This document shows, piece by piece, positions 47,460 through 57,499 of a DNA stretch of 64,000 nt; positions within the stretch are counted from its first letter, which is position 1; every line of letters starts with the position of its first letter. Source of the stretch: Linnemannia hyalina. Its lineage: Eukaryota > Mortierellomycota > Mortierellomycetes > Mortierellales > Mortierellaceae. The DNA lies in contig JAHRHY010000006.1 of the NCBI GenBank assembly GCA_019671135.1, forward strand, positions 124,001 to 188,000. Direction: 5' to 3'. A program made the position numbers and the translations under genes. The notes below the pieces were generated by a model. The model worked only from the letters and a program-made list of their open reading frames with translations, was not told the origin of the DNA and searched no databases.

Positions 47460-48576
47460 CAAGTCATAGAGTGTGTACATTACCCATAGCAGTGTGCTTG
47501 GGACCAAGTGGGACATTAAAAAGTATCAAACATACCCAAATTTCCTCCTTCTCCTCGTTCTCAAATGCGCGTTTGCTATGCTTTGTCGGTTGTTTTATTT
47601 TACTCTTCATTAATATTTGGAGTATGATCCAAAGAGGCATTCATCCAGCCTCTTAGTTTTGCATCTATGCCGGTGGATAGTTGGAGACAACGCCGGCATT
47701 AGGGGAGAGGCGATATTCGGATGTGCGCCCGACGGGCGACTGACTGCTTCGCACTTGCACCTATGCAGCTACCAATGCTTGTGAAAACACCGACCTTTCA
47801 GTGTCACTGTGGTCAACTCCAGTCCTGTTGCCGCTCTGGTTGTCCATTGTATCACCATGTCCATTCTCGTCTCCGTCCATCTCCTCCTCCTCCTCGTCAG
47901 TCTCATCCATATCCACATCCACAGGTCCCATCCTCATTGCACGCATCTCCTTCATACTATTAAAGGAGTATCCGTATTAAAGTGGTTGTAGGTATTCGCG
48001 ACCATGCGCGAATATGAATCCCGCTGCCCTGGTATTACTTCATTTCGTTCCTCTGCCTACATATGCTTACCAAGACAAAAGTTAAAAATAGTAGTGGAGA
48101 CCGTCTATTACTTCCAGTAAGAAAGCGCTCGCTCTTGTAGGAGCGACGAGTGGTCGAAGACGGTGTCCATCTGCAAAGACCTCCTCTGAGTATATTAATA
48201 CACCGCATAGACGCTTTCTGGTGAAGAGTTTGTCGGCGTCGACATCACCCTAGAGAATAATAAGGTACAAAGCAACAAGAAAGGGGAGGTCGGAAAATAC
48301 TCCTTCAAATATTGTCAATTGGTAGTTAGAGAACGGAGTAGTGGGTGGGTGTACATGGCGCCGATAAAGGAAAAGGTGAGAGCAGTGAAAAGAATCGATA
48401 CCAGGCAAAGGAAATAAAAAATAACATGATTTTGGCGAAGACTTTAACGGTCCTTTCAGGGGACGATATAAGAAAAGGGCGAGTGGCATCAGAGCAAGAA
48501 CGGGCATAATTGTTTTTATTGTTGTTTCGTTAAAGCATACAATGCATGCGTCGTTCCCTTGGAAATCGAAGGAAGG
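47460..48576. other. Intergenic DNA, no confident gene
   Basis: Apart from the doubtful acidic frame above, nothing with a domain or splice structure is seen on either strand. Confidence 0.4.
47761..47955 (-). CDS. Doubtful 64-aa acidic peptide
   Basis: A minus-strand frame starts MKEMRAMRMGPVDVDMDETD, continues with an EEEEEM acidic stretch and ends FSQALVAA. It could be a last exon or a spurious frame in CTC-repeat DNA. No upstream exon was identified and no domain is visible. I list it only because the initiator region lacks low-complexity bias. Confidence 0.2.
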   Translation of the reverse strand: MKEMRAMRMGPVDVDMDETDEEEEEMDGDENGHGDTMDNQSGNRTGVDHSDTERSVFSQALVAA

Positions 48577-48944
48577 TTATTCCTCTGACTCGACAACATC
48601 CAGGGTCTTATCAGGGTGGTACTTGATGCAATATGGCTCGATGCTAGAAAACAACACATAAACGGAACAAAATGATACTTTTAGTTAGAACAGTGGTGAA
48701 ATGGAAGACTGAAGAATAAAGAAGAACTGGCCGAGGCGTAGGCTTACTAGTGTGAGGTAGTGTCTCGGGCCCGAGGGACAACTGTAGTGCCATTGCGTAT
48801 AGCGATCATGCGAGGGAAGGCATGGATCACGTCGCCCCAAAGGATGATGTGCTGCTGAGACTCTGAGTGGTAGTACGCCTCGACCTGGAAGACTTGACCG
48901 GTGGAGAGTTGGCGCAGAGATTGGAGGCGAGTTTCGTCTGCCAT
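48577..48944 (-). CDS. Minimal ILWNDI-domain protein, 87 aa
   Basis: Two exons (48748-48944 and 48577-48643; phase-2 intron, donor GTAAGC, acceptor CTAG) give 87 aa. The sequence is essentially one copy of the domain that starts the 27965 gene: VEAYYHSESQQHIILWGDV, a middle segment VVPRARDTT, and across the intron IEPYCIKYHPDKTLDVV. The first exon is 197 nt, the same length as in the paralogue at 55393, and the intron is at the same place. There is no signal peptide and no enzymatic motif. The function of the domain is unknown. Confidence 0.75.
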
Positions 48945-49427
48945 TTTATGTAAGGTTAAGTAGATTGGTGTGAATAACGTCGGTGAAAAAAGAGAGAGAG
49001 GGAAAGAGGCAGAAGTAAAGGTGGTGAATGGAAGAAGAGTGAGAATGAATACGAAGAGTGAAAAAAGAAGAGAATAATAGCGGATGGTCTGGAGGGTGCG
49101 TGGCGCATGAATGGCAAAGCAATCCTGACAAAAATGTTCGACTTCAGCCACCGCCGTCCTTTCTTGTTTCTCTCGTCCTTTCGGCATCCTCATATCTACA
49201 AAAAGGAAGCCTTCGATTCTTACGTCCTCAAGTTCACGCCCATCGGCACATTGATGCAGCTAAAATATGTTCGTCGGACGTGAATCGCCACTCCATTCCA
49301 AACCGTCTTTTCATTGTCGGCGAAATCCACACACAAGCGCTTGCCTATTCTTCCTTCTCTCGCTCTTTTTATTTACCTCCCCATCCACTCTGTCTCTTTA
49401 CCCACACAGCGCCTCTATAATACGAAG
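48945..49427. other. Divergent upstream region
   Basis: No gene. C/T-rich sequence with CTCTAT/CACACAG near 49380-49420 resembles the leaders of the two downstream F-box-like copies. Confidence 0.4.
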
Positions 49428-50600
49428 ATGAAGATGGTTTTGGTCAAAAAACCCAGGAACCTTCTCGGTTTGCCGGAGATCCGAAATCTCGCTGCCCCGT
49501 TTCTCAACCGCAAGGATTGCATTGCCTGTAGTCGCGTCTCTCAAGCCTGGTTCTAGAAATTTGTTGCTCATGTCTGGTACACCGCTGACCTGAATGAGAA
49601 CAAAAGGTTTGCTGAGCTAGGCCCTCGAGTCCTCGACAAGTAAGGTCACTGTATTCGCCGAGTTTTCAACATCATCATTCTCGACCAAGTCAAGGTTTGC
49701 TGCACCCGAAGCTGGACCCAATCCAGTCGATGAGTGTCGTCAAACCATATCAAGCTATACCATTGCGCACTTGAGCTAGACATCATCCGTCCCAACAACA
49801 CCACTCTCACTGAGCTGCGCCTTCGTGGCTCAATACCCCGCCGAACAATTTGGTGGAGTTGCGAAATCGCAACGGGAGCTACTTGGAGCGAAGCATTCTG
49901 AACCCATACTTCACATCGTCGCTTGATTCTGTTGTGGTCGAATTGCTTCACTCACGAAGGCTTTGCTGCTATTTTTCGCAACTCGCCTCTACTCCACAGA
50001 CCGAAGCTCCCAGAGTAACTGTCATTCACTACAACCGGGACGCCTTTTCCGTATTCAAGAGCTCATCTGTCACGTTTCACCATGCGTCACTGGCTGAAGT
50101 TTGCATTCCCAACCCAGGATTCGCATGGCGCCTTGTCTGTGGCACTACTCCCCTCGCCTCGAGGGACGGCGTATTATCACCATCGATCGACCTAGCAACT
50201 GGGACATCGATGGCTACTTCTACGATGAACTCAGTGAAAGCTATCCTCGACTCAAGACCTTCCGACTCGGCTGGATGAATAATACCGACAAGCGATCGGG
50301 TCTAATTTTCAACTGCATTCGGCGACCAGAGTCCCTCTTCTTCCCGGTCATGAACCTGGAGGAAAGGATGGCTTTGTGACTAGTCATCCACAACAACACC
50401 CTCACTTTGGTCACTATTACTGACAAGTGTGTGGATCCTGCAGTTATGAAATGGGTGTACCTTAAACCCAAGTCTTGCCTATGTCTCCAAGTGTTTTCTG
50501 CCGAGGACTTTGTCCTGGACATGGCTTCCGTCCTGGGACATTGATGGGGTTGTTGGAATTAGAGCGAGCTTCGTGTGCGATTCAAGGGACTCGAAAGCAG
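49428..50600 (+). pseudogene. Decayed F-box-like/LRR gene (first of a plus-strand trio)
   Basis: The start MKMVLVKKPRNLLGLPEIRN and RKDCIACSRVSQAWF match the start of the intact neighbour at 51048. A TAG follows at about 49554, then further stops and frameshifts. Recognisable blocks continue in register with the neighbours: TTLTELRLRG, the RPESLFFPVMNLEERMAL block near 50330, and a segment matching VDPAVMKWVYL near 50440. It ends with remnants of LRVRFKGLE near 50580. It is clearly non-functional. Confidence 0.8.
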
Positions 50601-51047
50601 CTTTTCTGTTCACATCCCCCCTCTTGTTTTCTTTTTTGTTTTACTTTCCCTTGCAATTTTCCTTTTGAGCATTTCAATGTCGCACAAAAATAAACGAAAA
50701 ATAAAACACCATTCACCGCTTGTCCCACCCTTTTCAACTTACTTTGGTTAAAAGAGAGAATAATACCAATGGATGACCTGGGTTGTGGCATACAGATGGC
50801 AAGGCAGATAGGACAATCTTGTGTTTTTGCTTTTTGCATGAATGGTCACTCTGTTGCTATTTAAACTTTCGCTCCCCTCTCCCTTCCTTCCTTTTTTTTC
50901 CTTTTCTTCCTTCTCTCCTCTCTCCTCCTAATCCACACTCTCACAAATCCATCGACACATGTCATTTCGACTCCTCTCTACCCTTTGACCATCTTCCTAT
51001 CCTTTTCATCCACTCTTTAATCTCTCCCTCACACCGATATTTACGAC
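50601..51047. other. Spacer in the F-box trio, promoter-like
   Basis: No gene. The CTTCC/CTCT-rich leader at 50870-51030 resembles the one at 52980-53125 before the next copy. Confidence 0.4.
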
Positions 51048-52424
51048 ATGAGGATCGACACGGTCATCAAACCCAAGAACCCACTCGACATACCCGAGAT
51101 CCATGCCCTTGTTGCCACATATCTTGCCCGCAGGGATCTTGTCATCTGCTTGCGCGTCTCGCGAGGCTGGTTCAACTATTTTGTCGGCCCTGTCTGGCAC
51201 ACTATCGACATGGTCAAGGATAAGAAATTTGCTGCCATTGGTCCTCAAGTCCTCCACACGTACGGTCGCTGTATCCGTGAAGTGTTCAACATCCTCACTT
51301 TCGACCATGTCAAGACCTTGCAACACCCAAAGGTGGATTCTGTCGTGACGGCCAGTATCACTAACCTCATCAAGCCGTTGGACCGGCTTCTTGAGTTGGA
51401 CTTTATTCGACGCTGTAATGCTACACTCACCGAGCTGGACTTTCGCGGACAAGCGCCGCAATCTAATTCTTCCAGGAAGGTGTATGAGCGAGACGAGAAC
51501 TTCTTCGATATCGGGATCCTGAGTTCATGCCTAACGTCGCCCACAAGTTCCTCTACTGTTGGAACTCGCCTGACAAGTCTGACTCTGACAGGAATGTGGC
51601 TATCTCACGAAGGGTTCACTAATCTCCTCCGGTCCTCCCCCACTCTTCGCAAGCTGGCTCTTTCCAAAGTGTCAATCGTTCATTACATGGATGAGTTCGA
51701 CATCTTTAGAGACTCATCCGTCACGTCTCTTCACGCATCCCTTGAAGAAATATGCATGCCAGATCCTAGAGCTTTCTTGGTGCCCTCTTTACTGCATCAG
51801 TTTTCTCGTCTGGAGGAATGGCACCTCACATCCGTCGACCGATGTAAGACCTGGGGCAACGACCCTGAATTTCGTCGCGAGCTCCGAGAATGCTGCCCTC
51901 GTCTCAAGACTCTCCGGTTCGACCAGGTTGGCAACACCGACAAGCTGTCCGATCTCCTTCTGGATTCATTTATAGAGCCCGAATCTTGCACTTTCTCGGC
52001 CAAGAACCTCTCCAACTCGATGGTCCTCAGTCTGATCTCCCATCTCGATACCCTTACCACGATCATCATCACTGACAAGTGCACTGATGCCGCGGCGATA
52101 CGATGGCTGTACCTGATCCCCAAGTCCTGCTTGCGTCTCAAGGTGCTGTCGATGCGAGACCTTATTCTGGACATGGAGACTGTCAAGGAGCACGAATGGC
52201 GTTGTGAGGAACTGACAGAGCTGCATGTACGATTCAAACGTCTTGAGGATGCTCAACTCATCGATGGATGCATCAAGGATATATGTAACCGACGACAGCT
52301 GCGAAGACGCTCCCCCCAAGATTACATGTCGTCCCAGGTCTCGAATCACTTGTTCGGGTTCATCATGTTGACGACGGTTAGCCTCGGTAGCAAGGTCTAC
52401 TCCCTCAGCCCCTTCAGAGAGTAG
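51048..52424 (+). CDS. F-box-like/leucine-rich-repeat protein, intact, 458 aa
   Basis: The single exon has an F-box-like N-terminus (NPLDIPEIHALVATYLARRD, LVICLRVSRGWFNYFVGPVW), followed by irregular leucine-rich repeats (CNATLTELDFRGQAP, LTSLTLTGMWLSHEGFTNLL, PTLRKLALSKV, CPRLKTLRFDQVGN, CLRLKVLSMRDLILDME). F-box proteins recruit targets to SCF ubiquitin ligases through Skp1. In expanded fungal families the targets are unknown. It has the same 1,377-nt length as the downstream copy, showing tandem duplication, and it is the only intact member of the trio. Confidence 0.8.
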   Translation: MRIDTVIKPKNPLDIPEIHALVATYLARRDLVICLRVSRGWFNYFVGPVWHTIDMVKDKKFAAIGPQVLHTYGRCIREVFNILTFDHVKTLQHPKVDSVVTASITNLIKPLDRLLELDFIRRCNATLTELDFRGQAPQSNSSRKVYERDENFFDIGILSSCLTSPTSSSTVGTRLTSLTLTGMWLSHEGFTNLLRSSPTLRKLALSKVSIVHYMDEFDIFRDSSVTSLHASLEEICMPDPRAFLVPSLLHQFSRLEEWHLTSVDRCKTWGNDPEFRRELRECCPRLKTLRFDQVGNTDKLSDLLLDSFIEPESCTFSAKNLSNSMVLSLISHLDTLTTIIITDKCTDAAAIRWLYLIPKSCLRLKVLSMRDLILDMETVKEHEWRCEELTELHVRFKRLEDAQLIDGCIKDICNRRQLRRRSPQDYMSSQVSNHLFGFIMLTTVSLGSKVYSLSPFRE

Positions 52425-53131
52425 GATGGGAATAATATTAAAGTACCTCTTTTTGTGACGTACTGGATTGCTGTATGCTTTGTTTTCTGCACTCTCATTT
52501 TATTTTGTATTTTCTCCACCCCATCTTTCCCTCGTCGATTTTGCTTTTGCGTTTCATCATTACACAACAACAAAATAAGTGTGCCTTCACCACCTTGCCC
52601 ATCATTGTCTTTCTCTTGCCACTGCTTTTTCCTTCCTTGCCCTATTCATGCCTATTTTTTTGTCGAATGGTGGTTGAGTGATTTCAGGTTTCCAACGCCA
52701 TAGCCGTTGTGACGAAAAGAGCTGAGGTATTCGTATGGTTCCCCTTCAGCCGAAAGGAAAGAAAAATGAAGATGAGCCGTGCGTAATAGTCAATGGAACA
52801 TTTCTTACACAGAATCACGGAGTCGGGATGAAGAGAGGAAGTAGAAGAAAAAAGGAGGTTCCAATACGATTTTACGCGACTGATCGACAGGACGCGTTTG
52901 ATAGAAAGGACGAGTCTTGATTGAGACAAGGAGGACTGCTCCTGATCACTTACATGTTGAAGGAGAGGCATAAATACTCCCAATCTTTCCTGCTTTCTTT
53001 CTTGTTCCTTATTTTCTTTTCACATTTTCCTTCTTTTTGTCCTTCTTTCCTCCTTCCTTCCTTCTTTCCCTTCTCCATACCCCACCTACATACTATACAT
53101 CATCCTCTATCCTCCCACCTCGGATCTCGTC
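52425..53131. other. Spacer in the F-box trio, promoter-like
   Basis: No gene is supported. The right part is a C/T-rich leader (52990-53110). Confidence 0.4.
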
Positions 53132-54508
53132 ATGAAGATGGATCTGTCCCGCCACCTTAACAGCCCACTCGACCTATCCGAGATCCGTGCCATTGTCGCC
53201 ACATACCTTGACCGCAAGGACCTTGTTATCTGCTTGTGCGTCTCCCGAGACTGGTTCAAGGACTTTGTTGGTCCTGTTTGGCATACCGTTGACCTCGCCA
53301 AGGATAAAAAGTTTGTCAGTCTCAGCCCCCATGTCCTGGACAAGTATGGTTGCTGTATTCGCCAGGTTCACAACATCCTCACATTCGACCATGTCAAGAC
53401 TTTGCAGCACCCCAAACTGAACTCTTTGACGTTGATGAGTGTTGTCAACCATATCAACCCGTATCACCGTGCACTCGAGTTTGATACCATCTTACGCAAC
53501 AGTGCTACACTGACCGAGCTGGAGTTCCGTGGTCCACCACCTAAACCAGACAATGTCGAGACACAGCAAACTCTGAACCAGAACTACCTTGAAGCAAGCC
53601 TTTTGATCTCGTGCCTCCCGTCATCGTCGCCCTCTGGTTCTTCTACTATGGGATCGCATCTGACAAGTCTGTATTTGAAACACGTCTGCCTCACTCGTGA
53701 ATGATTCTCTTCACTCCTCCGGAGCTCGCCCGTCCTCCGCAAGCTGACACTCTGCAGCGTGCCCCTACTTCATCACAACACGATTTTTGATCTTTTCAAG
53801 TCCTCGAGCGTGACACATTTGAATGCATCCCTTGCCGCTTACTGGACGCCTGACTCTGTTAGTAATCTCACGGCGCCCACGCTCTTGTGTCACTTCCCTA
53901 TGCTGCAGGTGTGGCATGTCAGATCTGTCTATCGACCGCCAACTTGGGATGATGTCAAGGTCCGCAAGGAATTGTCGGAGCGCTGCCCTCACCTCACGTC
54001 CTTCATGTTCAAGCATGTCGGCAAAGTAGGGGACCTTTCGGACCTGCTTCTCCGCTGTATTCGCCGGCCAGAGTCACTCGCCTTCCCTGTCAAGAACATG
54101 AGCGAAAAGATGGCCCTTAGCCTGATCACCCACAACAACACTCTTACATCCTTCACCATCACCAACAAGTGCGTGGATCCCGCTGTGATGAAATGGGTAT
54201 ACCTCATCCCCATGTCCTGCTCGCGTCTCCAAGTCTTCTCTGCAGAGGAACTCGTCCTGGATATGAAGAGCGTCGAAGAACACGAGTGGAGCTGTCAGGA
54301 TTTAAGGGAGCTGCGAGTTCGATTCAAGGATCTCGAGGATGCTCAACTCATCGACGCGTGCCTCAGGGTTGTTTGCTCTCATCGCAAGCGAGCTTCTCGC
54401 TTCAGCACTGTGTATTCGCAGGTCTATCATCACCTGCTCCAGTTCGACAAGTTGAGGATTGTCAGCCTGGGGACCAAGGTGTACTACCTCCCCGCTGCCT
54501 CTGTCTAG
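53132..54508 (+). pseudogene. F-box-like/LRR gene broken by a single TGA
   Basis: The frame is collinear with the intact copy at 51048 over its full 459 codons, with no indel in total length. A TGA at 53702-53704 (codon 191) interrupts it. The intact copy reads SHEGFTNLLRSSP there and this one TRE-stop-FSSLLRSSP, so a Gly codon (GGA) was most likely changed by one base. The F-box-like start (SPLDLSEIRAIVATYLDRKD, LVICLCVSRDWFKDFVGPVW) and the LRR part (LRELRVRFKDLEDAQLIDAC) are well kept, so the break looks recent. A natural polymorphism or a sequencing error would give an intact 458-aa gene. Confidence 0.8.
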
Positions 54509-55184
54509 AGATCTTTGTCTTGGTCGTGGGGCCATTCCTTTTGACCGCCACTGAGCAAGCGCCCAGGTCCTTTTTTTTTTGTTGCTCTCATTTTCCTCTG
54601 GACTATTACTACCTGCGTTCTCCTCACTACCCTCCCTGCCTCTGCTCATCCGCATACGGAGAGTAGAAACAGGCAAATAAACCCAAAAAGTGGACCCTCA
54701 GTAGCCTGCTACCTTCTCGCCCCTCGTGCCACCCAAATATCCATTTTTTTTGTCCGTTTATTGGCTCCAAGGACTGTCGCATTACATTCCAAAAAAATAC
54801 ACTGCTTCCTACCGCCGCCGCTTCCATTTCACTTGCCCACGGCGGTAATATGCACTCATAAGGCATCAAAATATTACGTGTATTATATTACCGAAGAATT
54901 ATTCTTACTGGGAGTCGTGGTGGCAGTGCTAACGGTCGACTTGTCTGTTGGGTTGGTGGCTATGGAGTCGTTTATGGATTGAGTTTATGAGCTTCCTAAT
55001 GCTGTTGGTGTTGGTGGACCCCGCGCTGGTATATGAGGAACTGTATCTGCATTGCCTATAAGACAGCAGTATGGTATCTGTATGCATAAGAGATCGCTGG
55101 CGGCATGGTCGCCGTTGACAGTACCCTCCCTGTTGACCATAGACATAAACTGGTGAGAAACCAAATCTGTCGAAATAATAAGTA
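54509..55184. other. No gene seen
   Basis: A T-run (54569-54580) and mixed DNA. Short open frames have no domain. Confidence 0.35.
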
Positions 55185-55314
55185 CAGCGCCTTCCCAAAA
55201 AGAATTGCCGGAAAATTTCTTGAGCACTTTTTTTTTCATCATTTAAATACGAAGAAGAAGGGGAAAAAATGGTACTCAAATTTTTTTCTGGCAATTCTTT
55301 TTGGGAAGGCGCTG
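55185..55314. mobile_element. Tc1/mariner-like MITE, 130 bp
   Basis: The left end CAGCGCCTTCCCAAAAAGAA is matched exactly by the right end on the other strand; the first 25 bp are identical and similarity extends over about 45 bp. A TA dinucleotide flanks each end (55183-55184 and 55315-55316). Inverted repeats beginning CAG(C/T)GCCTTCCC with TA target sites are typical of Tc1/mariner elements. The interior is too short to encode a transposase, so it would depend on one in trans. Confidence 0.75.
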
Positions 55315-55392
55315 TACACCAATTAAGTTCGTAGAGGCATGATATCGTTACCACTGTTCGACATGTCTGTTGGCTGCTACTTTTGGTGTCAT

Positions 55393-55814
55393 TCAGGCAG
55401 TAGCGGTGGTTTCCCTGGGTGCATAACGTAGAAAGTCAGTAGGCGGGGTTTTTTCTCTGACAATGACCTCCAATACCTTTCCCGGTTGATATTTGATGCA
55501 CCGTGGCTCAATTCTATGTTCAAAGAACACCAAAAAAAAAGCCAATTGCTTTGCTACTTTTTATTTCTTGTCTCCAGCACCTACTGCATCGATGAGGAAA
55601 TTAACACAACATCGTACTCGTTTCCACGGGAGTCTCTGGCTCGGGTAATGACGGAAGGTCCCTTCATGATATTGCTGACTGGGCCAAAATTGTCAAGGAT
55701 ATCATTCCAGTAGATGACATATTGCCTGGTCTGTTCATGATAAAAGGCCTCGACCCAGACAACACGGCTGTTTGCTCCTTTGGTGAAGGCCTGGTGCCTC
55801 TCTTCCGTTGTCAT
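55393..55814 (-). CDS. Minimal ILWNDI-domain protein, 105 aa
   Basis: Two exons (55618-55814, 197 nt, and 55393-55513; phase-2 intron of 104 nt, donor GTACGA, acceptor ATAG) give 105 aa. Key blocks are VWVEAFYHEQTRQYVIYWND, VITRARDSRGNE and, after the intron, IEPRCIKYQPGKVLEVIV. They align with the 87-aa paralogue at 48577 and the N-terminus of the 848-aa protein. A short Thr/Pro-containing tail follows. No signal peptide. Function unknown. Confidence 0.75.
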
Positions 55815-56961
55815 TGAAAATGGTGACAATGGTGTGATATGTTGATATGTTGATACCTTGATATGTTGATGTCGAAGGTGGGGTTTGTGGTAAGGATTAA
55901 ACAAAACGGAGGAGCTGAATGGGGCCCAAAATGAAGTGGGTGGTGGATGGGTGTGTGTAGGTGTAAGAGTGTGAGAAAGGAGAGAAGAGAGAAGAGAGAA
56001 GAGAGAACAGGAAGGAAAGTCGGAGATCGGAAAAGGAAGAATGGAGAGTAGAGAACTTGAAGTACACAGCCAAAGAAGAGTCTCATACAGGCAGAAAGAT
56101 CAAACTGCAAAAGCATCAATGTAAAACCCAACCCACGGTTTCCCTTCCTCTCTTTTTGGGCGGGGCTGTGAGCGCTTCTTTTCACTTGCCCATACTCAGG
56201 CGAGCACAAAGGACAAAGACATTGAAGAGAAGGGGTGATGGACGAGAAAAGCAGAAGGGGGAGGAGGCTGTGGTTAGGTGAGAGTGGAAGTATTGGAGTG
56301 AATACAACACGAGCCTTTGCTATTCACTTGGCAGTCACCTTGTTCTCTTCTCGCGTTAACATTTCTCGTTCGCAACGCTCACAAAAAAAACGAGACAGGA
56401 GGACGAATAAGGTACGAAGATCGTTCAACTCCAAAGGCCCAAAAGAGAAGTTCAATTCCCTTCGACTGATACTGGAGAGCAAAGATTTGGAATAACAGGG
56501 AGGTGGAGGAGGGAGTAGAACAGCATAGCTGGGATAGGCATGAGGATAGGTATGAGGACAAGGACGCTCTTTTGATCTGCATGGCTTCCCTTTAATCTCA
56601 TATACGCAAAAGTACTGATAATGGGTACTGTCTGAAATTGCTGGAGAATGAAAGAGGAGATGGTTGCTTCCGAAAGGCGAGTGAGATGAGAAGGACAGAC
56701 ACGGCGATGTCATCAAACTGATAGATTAATGGTTCCTACTGAATGGTGGCGTTCTTTTTTGGTTCCTGATCATTGGCGACATATTCGTATTAACCGTCAC
56801 TTCGTTTGTCAACACTTTTCTTCGTTTTCTTTCTGTATACACCGTGATCTCCTTTCGATTCCATTGCTTCAGCCGCTTTTACATGAAAACCTTTCCCTTT
56901 ATCAAGAGAGCAGAGAAAGCATGACTGAATATTACATTTTGTGTGCGTTACAAGCATTCGA
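55815..56961. other. Intergenic DNA with simple repeats, no gene seen
   Basis: TGATATGTTGATATGTTGAT repeats (55834-55870) and GAGAAGAGAGAAGAGAGAA (55981-56008) occur just upstream of the ILWNDI gene. The remainder has no supported coding frame. Confidence 0.4.
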
Positions 56962-57218
56962 TCAAATATCGTTCATGGGAAATATACACCAACGAATCCC
57001 CTGCTTATGCAACCTCTCCCGCGTCTCCAGGATCTGGTCTATCGTCACATCCGTATGATACAACGAAACCAACAAGGGTGCATTCCCGCCCTGTTGCGCC
57101 TTCAATTCCTAAACCATCGCTGCATCCTCGTCACTCAATCCGTTCTTCGACAACACCCGCTGCTTATCTCGACACTGCATCACTAGTCGGATCACTTCTG
57201 AAATCTGATCCGCGGAAA
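56962..57218 (-). pseudogene. Fragment of an unidentified gene with an in-frame TAG
   Basis: From an acceptor-like GTGTCAG (57219-57225 on the plus strand) the minus strand reads ADQISEVIRLVMQCRDKQRV, then NGLSDEDAAMV, a TAG at 57109-57111, then ELKAQQGGNAPLLVSLYHTD and TIDQILETRERLHKQGIRWC, ending IFPMNDI and a TGA at 56962. The helical, low-bias composition is that of a real protein. The TAG sits where a Gln codon would fit (CAG to TAG). I do not recognise the family, and no upstream exon is identified. Confidence 0.4.
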
Positions 57219-57499
57219 CTGACACGGCGGATAGTTAACCAATCGATCTCTGCCCGTGGGTCCCGGCGGAATGACTATAGCCGTATTTTTTCAGAGATCG
57301 ACTTGTGTGGGCGTGAGGGAGAGGGAGAGGGAGAAATAACGAAGAGGTGGAAGGGAGAAAAAAGAGGGGGTAAGGAAGGTTCGAGCGAAGGAGGAAAAAA
57401 GGTGTGTGAAAGAGAGATATGAAGAGGGTGTGAATTTGAAAAAAGATGCAAAGAAAGGAAGTCAACCATGCATACACAAAGAACAAAGGTAACATTTAT

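Noticed and set aside
47063..47656. 197-codon plus frame overlapping the SET gene
   Set aside because: It reads intron 2 and then exon 3 of the SET gene in the wrong frame.
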